Shown piece after piece: positions 8,045 to 16,551 of a stretch of 64,000 nt of DNA (its first letter is position 1; every line of letters begins with the position of its first letter). Position numbers and translations under genes: made by a program. Source of the stretch: Pantoea phytobeneficialis (lineage in GTDB: Bacteria; Pseudomonadota; Gammaproteobacteria; Enterobacterales; Enterobacteriaceae); the NCBI RefSeq assembly GCF_009728735.1, contig NZ_CP024636.1, positions 1,741,616-1,805,615 on the forward strand. The letters are read 5' to 3'. The notes under the pieces were generated by a model that worked only from the letters and a program-made list of their open reading frames with translations, was not told where the DNA came from and did not search any database.

Positions 8045-11000
8045 TTATTTGTGGTATTTCCACGCCTGAGTCCAGCTGATACCGACTTCTGGCTCATAAT
8101 GCAGCTGAGACCATTGTCCTGTCTGGCTACACCAGCCTGCTACCACGCACTCAAACACTTTGCCTTTGTGGGTCACCACATCACCGGCTTTGTAGTTGTT
8201 GCCATAAGCCCAGGCTGGATAACCTGCGGAACCCGATAACGCCGGAACCGTAAAGTTTTCCATCAACTGACGCGTCTCTTTACCTGCGGTGACGTCCACC
8301 TTCAGATTCATCAGCTGAGGACTGCTGGTTTTTTCCACTGAGAAGGTGAAATAAGACAGTCCGTTGGTGCTTTCCTGAGTACCACCCATTGGCGACCATG
8401 AGTAATTGGGTTTGCTGGTTGGTGTCTGAGAAGATGCTACTGTACCTGTAATGAAGTATCTGTTGCCTTCGTCTTTGAATTGCAGACCTAACTTCATGCC
8501 ATTGATAAATGCCTGATCGTTATTCTGCACTTCCTGAGTCACTTTCACCGCGTGTGTTTGAGTGGCAGAACGCGCACCTTTCACACTGCTGGCTGTCACC
8601 TCAGCAATATAATCTCCCGCAGCCAGACCCGCTTTGATCTGTCCGTTCTGATCGATACCATTGGCAACGACTTGTGCACCTTGCTTCAGCGTCCATGCAT
8701 AAGTCACCTGATCAAAGTTAGCTTCGGCTTCCAGTTTAACCGGATTTGCTGAGGCCATAGTGTTCGAACCACTAATGGAAACGGCAGGTTTTACAACATT
8801 CACGGTGACAAAAGCTTCGCCAGATTTTTTGTCGCCATTGGTTGCGGTTACACGGAATTTCGCAGAGACATCAAACAGATTTTTCGGTACGACGATTTCA
8901 GCTGACGCTTTATCGTAAGACTTCAGATAAATATCGCTGTTGCCCTCAATGCGTTCCCATTTCCAGGTCACAGAATCCTGGTTGCTGCCAGCAATTACCG
9001 GGTAGCCAAAGCCATAGTCACTGGTGCCCACCACATTGATGCTGGTTTTATCCAGTGTAACGGTAGGTGCCTGGCTTTCCGGAGTTTCCGGTACTTCTGG
9101 GGTGCTTGAGTTGCAATAGTTCTGACCGTTGAAGTTGTACGCGACGGGACCGGACATGCTCTCGTCCACTTTGGTCGGTACGCCATTCTGTGAATCAATG
9201 ACTTTGGTATCCACAACGCCGTTATAATCTTCGCTGAAGTTGTAGTAGCTGCCATTAGCCTGCTTGTTACATACTGCGGCGTTCATACTGTTCAGAATCA
9301 AACCATTGTCATTACTTGCCGCCCAGGCAAACATACCACCCAGTTTGTATTTCTTCACCAGGTCGCCTTTCGCAATCACGGAACGTTGGGAATCGAAGGT
9401 TTCAACCTGTGCGGTTGGGTTACCATTGACTTTAGCGATGGGTTTCCAGATATACGCGGCTTCAGCCTGTTTATCGTAGTAAACGTCCTGTTTCTTGCTG
9501 ATGATGTTATCGTACAGCTCACGATAATCGGTCACGCCATGCTCATAGGAACCGTTGCTACCAAGCCCCTTACGACTCACTTCTTCACCGTTGGCGATAC
9601 CATGCCAGAACAGTTTATCGTGTTCCTGTTTCACACTGACGCTATGCCAGCCACGGCTATAAGCCGCTGCACCCACCACCAGTTTCTCTGATGGGAAGTT
9701 CGGGTTGTTGTCCAGAATGGCTTTCACTGCGCCTTCGGTGCTGAATCCGCGCTGCGTTTGCTCTCCGGTCATATCGTTGCCCTGGCCATCAATGATGATG
9801 TTACCGGCTTCGTCTTTGACTTTATCCTGACCACCCTGCTGGTAATATGTCCCGGCGATCGGTTTGGCATAGACGGCAGCCTGGTGACCCGGGTTACGGG
9901 CGAAGGCACCGTACATGTCGTAGGTCATGATATTGATAAAATCAAAATCATCTTTCAGGCTGTTAAAGTCGATCGCAGCGAGTTTTGCCGGTGATGCACT
10001 GACGGCCGCACTTAACTGCTTACGCTGTGCACCGCTATATTTGGCATCCATCGCTTTACGCAGTTCTTTGACCAGCGCGGTATAGCGTTCTTTTTCTTTC
10101 TGATAACCATCGGTGGCCAGATTGCCCATCGCTGACGGTCCGGTAGAACCGACAAATTCCCAGTCAAGGTCAATACCATCCACGAACGGATTTTCGCTGA
10201 GGAAGTTCATCACTGAGTTAACGAAGATATCGCGACCTTCTTTGGTTTCCACCATCGCATGGAACGGCGCACTCATCGACCAGCCGCCGATGGAGACCAT
10301 CACGTTCAGCTGCGGATTCGCTTTCTTCATTCTTTCCAGCGCTTTCAGGCCATAATAAGACGCTTGCGGATCGTAGCGGGTGACATTGAAATCGCCCTGC
10401 TGTTTAGCCGGGGTATCGTTGCCTTGCCAGCTGGTATCGCCGCTTTCTGTCGGCAGGTTGCCCTGGCCGCACATGCCTTTGAGGATTTTCTGTCCGCGTT
10501 CGTTACCTTCTGCTACCAGTCCGGTGTTGCCGGTGCTGGGCAGGGTGACATTGCCGGGTCGTTGTGCACCAAAGTCACACAGGCCAAGGAAGCTCCAGAA
10601 AATGTGTGTCAGGTTTTTGGCCGGAACTAAATCAGCCGAGAACGAGCGTTCCCAGTAGGCCCACTCGTCATAATACATCCCAACAATCTTGTTGCTGTTC
10701 AGTTGGAAAGGGACGTTCTTTTCCAGATTGGCGGCAAAACCATTTTCGTTCTCTTTGAGAATCATTTCATTGCTGTTACCCGATGACGGATAAATGTCAC
10801 CTGGCTTCGCGTATTCAACTTTATAGACTTGATAGTTCTTCGGGCTATGCGGATGCAGCCCTTCCATATCATTACTCCAGGCTTTCCACTGGATTTTGGT
10901 TTTCAGTCGCTCACCACGATGGCGGCTGACTTCACCTGCGGAGCCATGAAGATCGGCACTGATTTTTCCGCTTTCTTCTGGTGTTACTTCAACTGCAAAT

Positions 11001-11059
11001 ACATTGCTGCCATAAATTGCAGATAGCGTCGCTATCGCAATAATTGATAACTTCTTCAC
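8045..11059 (-). CDS. Secreted multidomain GH18 chitinase
   Basis: Predicted secreted endochitinase of 1004 residues. Signal peptide 1-22 (VKKLSIIAIATLSAIYGSNVFA). The GH18 barrel spans about 120-640 with SIGG (256-259) and the catalytic motif DGIDLDWE (E301 as acid/base), then MTYDMYG. An acidic Pro/Glu linker (PEVPETPESQAP) leads to Ig/PKD-like repeats at about 690-930, and a carbohydrate-binding module of the CBM5/12 type closes the protein (YPAWAYGNNYKAGDVV...FECVVAGWC). GTG 11059 is chosen because it gives the signal peptide and follows TGGAGA. It stands alone with its own terminator. The barrel recalls Serratia ChiA and entomopathogen chitinases, but with long inserts. Likely role: fungal or insect chitin. 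Confidence 0.9.
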   Translation of the reverse strand: MKKLSIIAIATLSAIYGSNVFAVEVTPEESGKISADLHGSAGEVSRHRGERLKTKIQWKAWSNDMEGLHPHSPKNYQVYKVEYAKPGDIYPSSGNSNEMILKENENGFAANLEKNVPFQLNSNKIVGMYYDEWAYWERSFSADLVPAKNLTHIFWSFLGLCDFGAQRPGNVTLPSTGNTGLVAEGNERGQKILKGMCGQGNLPTESGDTSWQGNDTPAKQQGDFNVTRYDPQASYYGLKALERMKKANPQLNVMVSIGGWSMSAPFHAMVETKEGRDIFVNSVMNFLSENPFVDGIDLDWEFVGSTGPSAMGNLATDGYQKEKERYTALVKELRKAMDAKYSGAQRKQLSAAVSASPAKLAAIDFNSLKDDFDFINIMTYDMYGAFARNPGHQAAVYAKPIAGTYYQQGGQDKVKDEAGNIIIDGQGNDMTGEQTQRGFSTEGAVKAILDNNPNFPSEKLVVGAAAYSRGWHSVSVKQEHDKLFWHGIANGEEVSRKGLGSNGSYEHGVTDYRELYDNIISKKQDVYYDKQAEAAYIWKPIAKVNGNPTAQVETFDSQRSVIAKGDLVKKYKLGGMFAWAASNDNGLILNSMNAAVCNKQANGSYYNFSEDYNGVVDTKVIDSQNGVPTKVDESMSGPVAYNFNGQNYCNSSTPEVPETPESQAPTVTLDKTSINVVGTSDYGFGYPVIAGSNQDSVTWKWERIEGNSDIYLKSYDKASAEIVVPKNLFDVSAKFRVTATNGDKKSGEAFVTVNVVKPAVSISGSNTMASANPVKLEAEANFDQVTYAWTLKQGAQVVANGIDQNGQIKAGLAAGDYIAEVTASSVKGARSATQTHAVKVTQEVQNNDQAFINGMKLGLQFKDEGNRYFITGTVASSQTPTSKPNYSWSPMGGTQESTNGLSYFTFSVEKTSSPQLMNLKVDVTAGKETRQLMENFTVPALSGSAGYPAWAYGNNYKAGDVVTHKGKVFECVVAGWCSQTGQWSQLHYEPEVGISWTQAWKYHK

Positions 11060-11247
11060 TGAACATCTCCATTGTATAATTCGATGAAAATAATAAATAA
11101 AATGCTCAGGGAATAAGTTGAGAGGATTCTCTGTGAACAATAGAAATGAGGAGGGAATTAAAGAGAACTCAGGCAAAGTCGAATATTTTAAAACATAAAC
11201 TTACATTCACTGAATTAAGTTTGCGCCTCCATGCGCAAATCAAACGC

Positions 11248-11496
11248 TTACTTGCGCCCCAGTAAGAAACCGATCACCACACCGACACTGGCGGCGATGG
11301 CTATTCCGGTCACCGGATTTTCGCGCACGCTTTTAATCACACAATCGGCAGCATCCTGGGCGACATAGCTGGCCTGCGCCGGGTAGCGCCGTGCTGCACC
11401 TTTGAACCGACGTCGGCGTGATCCAGTGACTTCACCCACTTTTTCTTCCACCGCACCCGCGGCTTCATTCAATTTTGCTTCCGCTTTTCCAGTCAT
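11248..11496 (-). CDS. CsbD/ElaB-like stress protein with C-terminal membrane anchor
   Basis: 82 residues. The N-terminus MTGKAEAKLNEAAGAVEEKVGEVTG is CsbD-like. The C-terminus VRENPVTGIAIAASVGVVIGFLLGRK is the single-helix anchor typical of the ElaB/YqjD/DUF883 family, whose members associate with the inner membrane and in E. coli with ribosomes. ATG 11496 follows AGGGAG. The combination suggests a stationary-phase membrane-tethered protein. The exact family call is uncertain. Confidence 0.65.
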   Translation of the reverse strand: MTGKAEAKLNEAAGAVEEKVGEVTGSRRRRFKGAARRYPAQASYVAQDAADCVIKSVRENPVTGIAIAASVGVVIGFLLGRK

Positions 11497-11625
11497 AAAT
11501 GACTCCCTGATAATAGTGAATTGCCATTTCAGCGTAGTCAGGGAATACGTGAGCAGCAACCGGGGTTTGCAGGATAACGAAATCCTGACCAGGCTTGGTT
11601 AAGGTATTTGACGTCAGGAGGGGCG

Positions 11626-11835
11626 ATGAAACGTGACGTATTAAGTGAAGACGATTACGACGAAGTTTGCCGGGTAATTGGTGATGCGGTGATTGTGCTG
11701 GCGGAGTGCGGGCACGAAACCAAAAGGGAAGAGATCACCAGCCTGCTAAAGCGTACTCGCCAGCATCGCGCCCATGATGAACGCGATGAACAACGTATGC
11801 TGGAACATGCTATCCGGCTGGTAAAACCGTCCTGA
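11626..11835 (+). CDS. Small protein resembling the YmgB/AriR family
   Basis: 69 residues from ATG 11626, behind AGGAGGGG. A helical, charged protein (IGDAVIVLAECGHETKREEITSLLKR) that resembles the small biofilm/acid-resistance regulators YmgB/AriR in length and in the AVxxLxxxG...xxII/IxxLL pattern. Assignment is tentative. Divergent from the CsbD-like gene, convergent with the Ppx/GppA-like gene. Confidence 0.45.
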   Translation: MKRDVLSEDDYDEVCRVIGDAVIVLAECGHETKREEITSLLKRTRQHRAHDERDEQRMLEHAIRLVKPS

Positions 11836-11869
11836 GAGCCCGGGCGTCAGACCGACGCCCGGCTGTCTT

Positions 11870-12877
11870 TTATTCCAGTACGACGCCCTGAATCAGGCTG
11901 GCTTTAACGACAGTGACATCCTTAATGCCAAGGGCGCGCATATAGCCTTCCACCAACAGCAAATTGCTGACATCGGTAGCGCGGTAATCGCCCGTGAGTT
12001 CGCTGTCACCTTTCCATACCTGCTGTTTTGCTACCTGTTCCAGAGTCGCCAGGTCATAGCGATTATCTTTGATTTTCAGTTGATTCTTAATCGAGAAACC
12101 GTGTACGCCGCCGATCCCGATCACCCGGCGCGTAGCGAGATCTTGTTTAATCTGCGGCGGGACATCGTTGTGGGCGTAAAACTCGACAAAGCGCAGTACG
12201 GAAGGGCGCCAGGAGCCAATTGGATTGGGAGAGGTGGCAGATGGCTGGTTTTTTAATACATCGACGATAAAGTTCTTCAGCGTGACCGAGGCGAGTTTAC
12301 CTTGATAAACGTCGGAAACCGTCTTACCTGACTGGTCACGCCAGGCAGTCATCTGCATCGAGCCGCCGCCGATGTCCCATACCAGCAGGTCGTTATCGCG
12401 TAATGTCGGGTCATGCAGTGCCGCTTTAGCAGAACGGAACCCCAGTTCGGCTTCCTGCTGCTGGCTGATGATTTTGAGTTGTACACCCGCTTGCTGATTA
12501 AAACGGTCAATCACCGCCTGGCCGTTACTGGCAGAACGGAACACCGCAGTGGCGACACCGCTGATACGCTGCGGGTGATAGCGCCGAGCCTGGGTGACTA
12601 ACTGCTGCAAGGCAGTCAATCCCTGTTGTTGGATCGCTTCATCCAGTTGATTGTTGCCGGAACGTGCCAGCGCATCGTTGTAACCCACCGGGCGCTGATC
12701 TTCAAACAGCACTTTGCCCAATTGATGCTGGCAGATATTCACTTCAGTCACGGCAATTTTGGTGGTACCGGATCCCATATCGATTCCGGCGCGGGTTTGC
12801 CAGCAGTTATCAGCAAAGGCCAGTGAAGGCAGAAATACGGCAAAAAACAGCACTACAACGCGTACCACAAGTCGCAT
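11870..12877 (-). CDS. Periplasmic Ppx/GppA-family phosphatase
   Basis: 335 residues. An N-terminal signal peptide (MRLVVRVVVLFFAVFLPSLAFA) puts it in the periplasm, unlike cytoplasmic Ppx and GppA. ASKHA-type phosphate loops are present: AGIDMGSGTTKIAV near 30 and VWDIGGGSMQM near 165, plus RVIGIGGVHG near 250. It probably hydrolyses polyphosphate or another phosphoanhydride; the substrate is unknown. ATG 12877 follows CAGGAG. Confidence 0.75.
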   Translation of the reverse strand: MRLVVRVVVLFFAVFLPSLAFADNCWQTRAGIDMGSGTTKIAVTEVNICQHQLGKVLFEDQRPVGYNDALARSGNNQLDEAIQQQGLTALQQLVTQARRYHPQRISGVATAVFRSASNGQAVIDRFNQQAGVQLKIISQQQEAELGFRSAKAALHDPTLRDNDLLVWDIGGGSMQMTAWRDQSGKTVSDVYQGKLASVTLKNFIVDVLKNQPSATSPNPIGSWRPSVLRFVEFYAHNDVPPQIKQDLATRRVIGIGGVHGFSIKNQLKIKDNRYDLATLEQVAKQQVWKGDSELTGDYRATDVSNLLLVEGYMRALGIKDVTVVKASLIQGVVLE

Positions 12878-12914
12878 AGCGGCTCCTGTCAGAGGAAAAT
12901 AATGAAAGGGAAAA

Positions 12915-13499
12915 TTAACGTGTACCGCGATAAGCCGGATACCAGCTCACGAGGAAATGACGCAGATGATCAAAACACCATTCGGCATCTTCCGCCTGCT
13001 GGCAGTAGTAGCGTAGGGTGACTTTTTCATAGTGCAAATGGCGTTGATGCAGGGGTGACCAGCTCCAGTCAAGCACTGCGCGCGCATAATTAACCAATGC
13101 GCCACCGGCCATATTGTGTTGCTTCTCCTGGCGGGAGAGATAGATTTCAAAGGCCTGATCGAGAGCGAGAGCCTCGTCCTTGCTGCTGGCCGAGTAGAGG
13201 GGGCGGAAAGCCACATCAATAAAACCGCACACCCCATCGTCACGCTGCTGCCAGTCACAGGCCAGCGTCATAAACAGGCCGTCCTGTAAATTCACTTCTT
13301 CCAGCAAACGCCGGAGATTGGCGGAGTGCTGACACACCGCAATCTCTTCAATGCGGTCAGTCTCCAGGGTGAGATCAATGCCGCAGGGGTTGACTGAACC
13401 ATCCGCATTGGCGGTCGCGGGGAAGGGAAATTCGATATAGCCGTTATTATCCAGACTCTTTTCCATGACCCAGTCTCTCAGCTTGACGATTTCTGACAA
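12915..13499 (-). CDS. Conserved hypothetical protein
   Basis: 194 residues, soluble, no signal or membrane segment, no recognised domain. The TTG start at 13499 (MSEIVKLRDWVMEK) is 10 bp after the upstream lipoprotein stop and could be translationally coupled. ATG 13466 (MEKSLDNNGY) with a GAGAG site is an alternative. Trp and Tyr are rich in the C-terminal half (DWSWSPLHQRHLHYEKVTLRYY). Confidence 0.6.
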   Translation of the reverse strand: MSEIVKLRDWVMEKSLDNNGYIEFPFPATANADGSVNPCGIDLTLETDRIEEIAVCQHSANLRRLLEEVNLQDGLFMTLACDWQQRDDGVCGFIDVAFRPLYSASSKDEALALDQAFEIYLSRQEKQHNMAGGALVNYARAVLDWSWSPLHQRHLHYEKVTLRYYCQQAEDAEWCFDHLRHFLVSWYPAYRGTR

Positions 13500-13509
13500 T
13501 AAACACGGC

Positions 13510-13839
13510 TTACGGGCATGTCCAGGTGATCATGGTGTTTTGATACGGATTAATCAGGCGGAACTGTTTATCCGACAAACGCTGGGCGTAATAGCCCTCG
13601 CGGGTCACCGCCGAAGGGACGTACTGAAAGCGATCGTTTGAGTGGAGGGGGCCACTTTTTACCATGACGCCATCTTTGCTGACGGAGAAGGCGCTAACCA
13701 GGTCGAAAATACGTGCTTCGGTGTTGCCCATCGCCTGACCATAAATGGTAGCGACTTGTCCGGGACAATCTACCCCTTTTGGGGCAGAACTACAGCCTGC
13801 CAGTAACAATAAGGTGAGTACAACGGTAATTCGCAACAT
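13510..13839 (-). CDS. Hypothetical lipoprotein
   Basis: 109 residues from ATG 13839, which gives a textbook lipoprotein signal (MLRITVVLTLLLLAGCSS, Cys16) after CAGGAACAGG. The mature domain has a second Cys in VDCPGQ and one in the terminal WTCP. No function is recognised. Probably cotranscribed with the following hypothetical gene. Confidence 0.65.
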   Translation of the reverse strand: MLRITVVLTLLLLAGCSSAPKGVDCPGQVATIYGQAMGNTEARIFDLVSAFSVSKDGVMVKSGPLHSNDRFQYVPSAVTREGYYAQRLSDKQFRLINPYQNTMITWTCP

Positions 13840-14052
13840 GGTCCTGTTCCTGGTTCGATCCCTGGTTTGCCGTGGCACGAAAACTCTCTTGAATGACCAC
13901 GATATGCTGATCATAGCAGGTCTGGCGCCGCTTCCCATTTGCTATTTGCGTAATCGTTAAGCGATGAGAATGTTAAGGGGGTGACTTTGCTAGCAGATAA
14001 ACGTTATTCTTGCCACTCTTGCGCGATGGACCAGCCTAACCGGGGGGAATGA

Positions 14053-14235
14053 ATGAGAGAAGAACAAGCCAGTCTAATGATTCTTCAGCATGCGATTGAT
14101 AAGCTTGAAGCTGAACAAAAGCAGCAGGTGATGAACTGTGTCGCGGCAATTCGCGCAACCATGCAACAATTTAATCCTGATGATGCCGGTCTGGCGTTGA
14201 TGTTAGTGGCGGCTGAAGTGGCCGCCGAAGAGTAG
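14053..14235 (+). CDS. Small hypothetical protein
   Basis: 60 residues, acidic and helical (MREEQASLMILQHAIDKLEAEQKQQ...VAAEVAAEE). ATG 14053 follows a strong GGGGGGAA site. No domain recognised. It ends 3 bp before the convergent DUF4186 gene stop. Confidence 0.55.
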   Translation: MREEQASLMILQHAIDKLEAEQKQQVMNCVAAIRATMQQFNPDDAGLALMLVAAEVAAEE

Positions 14236-14238
14236 TCC

Positions 14239-14595
14239 TTAGCGATTCATTTCTCCTGACAACCAGCGGTGGATAATGCGTACGATGTATTGCTGCTGGT
14301 CTGTCGATAGCGGCTGATGTGCCGCAATACCATGCCATTTTGCCAAACACCCTCGACAGCAGGTTGCGGTCGCGTGTTGGGCGATAAACACCGGATGACC
14401 TCGCATTGGCGTCTGTTTCCCGTCGTTTTGTGGCTCAGCATCCGCCAGGCGACGCGCAATAAAATCCGCCGCATGCTGGCCGATTATCTCCGGCCCTTTA
14501 TCCAGGCAATACTGCCGCTCCTTTGGCCCCAGGTGAAAGCGACTGCGAAAGGTCGATTGTGCCAGGCGAGCAAAGAGCGCGTTTTCATCTCTCAT
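14239..14595 (-). CDS. DUF4186 family protein
   Basis: 118 residues with the features I associate with DUF4186: FRSRFHLGPKERQYC, the repeated-His segment GHPVFIAQHATATCCRGCLAKWHGI, and a C-terminal helix. The CCxxC and nearby His residues look like a metal site. ATG 14595 follows CAGGAGG. No function known. Confidence 0.75.
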   Translation of the reverse strand: MRDENALFARLAQSTFRSRFHLGPKERQYCLDKGPEIIGQHAADFIARRLADAEPQNDGKQTPMRGHPVFIAQHATATCCRGCLAKWHGIAAHQPLSTDQQQYIVRIIHRWLSGEMNR

Positions 14596-14694
14596 AACGT
14601 CCTCCTGGCGCGATCATAGCGCATTAGTCCTTATCCTGGTTCAGTTTCCTGTTACCTGTGCTAAACCTGACCCTGAGTCCAAAAGGAGGATGAG

Positions 14695-14919
14695 ATGAAA
14701 AAAACACTGTTTCTGATTGGTACTTTTAGTCTGGGCCTGCTGCTGGCCGGTTGCGCATCTGACCATGTGATGCACACCAATGATGGTCAAACCATTGTCA
14801 CCGAGGGTAAACCGGTGGTTGATAAAGATACTGGCATGATTACTTACAAAGATATCTACGGTAAGGAGCAGCAGATAAATCAAAGCCAGATCAAAGACAT
14901 GTCTTCAGTCGATAATTGA
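14695..14919 (+). CDS. YgdI/YgdR-family (DUF903) lipoprotein
   Basis: 74 residues. Lipoprotein signal MKKTLFLIGTFSLGLLLAGC (Cys20), then an SH3-like DUF903 domain with the family pattern TNDGQTIVTEGKPVVDKDTGMITYKD and GKEQQINQSQI. An outer- or inner-membrane small lipoprotein, paralogous to YgdI/YgdR. ATG 14695 follows AAAGGAGGA. Confidence 0.85.
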   Translation: MKKTLFLIGTFSLGLLLAGCASDHVMHTNDGQTIVTEGKPVVDKDTGMITYKDIYGKEQQINQSQIKDMSSVDN

Positions 14920-14940
14920 TTTTTCCTCGCCAGAACCTTG

Positions 14941-14962
14941 CGGCCCGCCTTTAGCGGGCCAT
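14941..14962 (+). terminator. Hairpin after the YgdI/YgdR-like gene
   Basis: GGCCCGC-CTTTA-GCGGGCC without a following T tract, about 20 bp after the stop. A weak or factor-assisted terminator. Confidence 0.45.
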
Positions 14963-15042
14963 CCTGCGCCGCACGCTTTTATTTTGTGATACCCTCTGCA
15001 AAACCCTAATGAAATCATTACCTAACCTCAGCGGAGAATCCA

Positions 15043-15426
15043 ATGAAGGCGATAGCTATTGTCGCAGGTTTGCTGGCGTGCCAGATTGCGCCCGCCTGGA
15101 GTGAAAGCGAATTCCAGATCGCCTGCCCGGGCCGCCCAACCATGACCGTCTCGCGCGCCGAGTATGGCCTCAGCATGCTAATGTGGCCGACACACCATTT
15201 CCAGATTGCTGCGGGTCAGCAACGTACCCATTTGCAGGACGGTGATCCGGTGGCGATTACCCGTTTCCGTAATGGTGACCAGTTAATGGTGAATAAAAAC
15301 AATGGTGATACCTTTTTCGTTTATGCTGACAGCGATAAGCTGGTGCCCTGCAATCGCACGGAAAAGCGCGATATTGATATCCTCTCGCTGGAGCGTTACG
15401 ACGATAACCAGCATCCGCCTTCATAA
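15043..15426 (+). CDS. Hypothetical exported protein
   Basis: 127 residues with a cleavable signal peptide (MKAIAIVAGLLACQIAPAWS). Mature cysteines C28 and C103 could form a disulfide, fitting a small periplasmic beta-rich domain. No family recognised. The GNAT gene begins 24 bp downstream. Confidence 0.55.
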   Translation: MKAIAIVAGLLACQIAPAWSESEFQIACPGRPTMTVSRAEYGLSMLMWPTHHFQIAAGQQRTHLQDGDPVAITRFRNGDQLMVNKNNGDTFFVYADSDKLVPCNRTEKRDIDILSLERYDDNQHPPS

Positions 15427-15450
15427 CATTGCTGCCACAAGGAGTCGACT

Positions 15451-15864
15451 ATGCAACTTAAGGTCACGGAAAGCGTCACTCATCAGGATCTCGATGAGGT
15501 TCGCCTCGGGCTGAATGCGTTTAACAGCCGCTTTATCAATGTCGATGAAATCAAATCGATTGGCGTGTTTGTTACCGATACCGACGGGAAAAAACTGGCG
15601 GGACTGACCGGATCCACCAGTGGCAACTGGTTGCGTATTGATATGCTATGGGTCAGTGACGCGCTGCGCGGGCAGGGAGTGGGCAGCAAACTGATAGGCG
15701 CTGCGGAAGAAGAGGCGCGCGCGCGCGGCTGCTGTTATGCTCAGGTGGATACGGCCAGCTTCCAGGCACGACCCTTCTACGAAAAGCTCGGTTACACCTT
15801 ACGCTTTAGCCTGGATAACTATCCACGGCATCATCAGCGCCACTATCTCAGCAAAACCCTCTGA
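15451..15864 (+). CDS. GNAT family N-acetyltransferase
   Basis: 137 residues with the acetyl-CoA-binding motif A signature (VSDALRGQGVGSKLIGAAEEEARARG, about 69-94), followed by the beta-5/alpha-4 region ARPFYEKLGY. ATG 15451 follows AAGGAG. The substrate cannot be told. The stop touches the convergent metallo-hydrolase gene. Confidence 0.85.
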   Translation: MQLKVTESVTHQDLDEVRLGLNAFNSRFINVDEIKSIGVFVTDTDGKKLAGLTGSTSGNWLRIDMLWVSDALRGQGVGSKLIGAAEEEARARGCCYAQVDTASFQARPFYEKLGYTLRFSLDNYPRHHQRHYLSKTL

Positions 15865-16527
15865 TTAACCAGGCGGCCGCTGGCGTAAATCCAGCGGTGC
15901 CTGTTCTGCTTCGTCGATCGCCGCTAACCAACTTTTCAGCGTCATTTTCTGCCATGACAGATGGCCGCGGGTGGTGCTCATCAGCACCACATCCGGGCGT
16001 AATGAACGGTAGAGATCGAGTGATTGTAATAATTCAGCCGGATTGCTTTCCGGTACCAGAACGCTAATCCAGCGATTATGTTCGCGCGTCAGCGTATCGC
16101 CAACAAACAGATAGGTGCGACCCAGCGGCGAATGATAAAGGTAGCTGCTGCTGCCTGGGGTATGTCCTGGGGTAGGAAGCAGATGGAAATCACCAAAGTG
16201 GACCTCCTGCTGGCTGAAGGTATCATCCGGCTCAATGATCAGGCTGACCGGACCGAGCGCCCGGTTGTGGCAATATAACGCGCTGTTAAAGCGCTGCTGA
16301 ATCATCAGCGCGCCGGGAGCAGCCTCATGCCAGTGGGTAAGATAATGACGAATCACGCCACCCACATCGGCCAGCACCTCATGATCGAGCTGGTTTTCGA
16401 CCCGACCAATCAACAGGTTGCCGCGCGGATGGCGCAACATAAACCCATGCATCATCAGGTCACTTTCCGCATTGTCTGCGGGAAATTCGGGTGTGGAGAT
16501 CCACAAGTCCTCGTAAAGCGGCTTCAA
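15865..16527 (-). CDS. Metallo-beta-lactamase-fold protein with degenerate metal motif
   Basis: 220 residues of MBL fold. The usual THxHxDH motif reads TH65-W-H67-E-A-A, so the Asp and third His are both Ala. The later ligands GH122TPGS and FVGD144T are kept. It may bind one metal or have lost hydrolase activity. TTG 16527 is used because GGAG lies 7 bp upstream and no nearby ATG preserves the N-terminus. Followed upstream by ldcA on the same strand, so possibly cotranscribed. Confidence 0.75.
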   Translation of the reverse strand: MKPLYEDLWISTPEFPADNAESDLMMHGFMLRHPRGNLLIGRVENQLDHEVLADVGGVIRHYLTHWHEAAPGALMIQQRFNSALYCHNRALGPVSLIIEPDDTFSQQEVHFGDFHLLPTPGHTPGSSSYLYHSPLGRTYLFVGDTLTREHNRWISVLVPESNPAELLQSLDLYRSLRPDVVLMSTTRGHLSWQKMTLKSWLAAIDEAEQAPLDLRQRPPG

Positions 16528-16551
16528 TGTCGGTCTCCTGCGGCAATGCCG

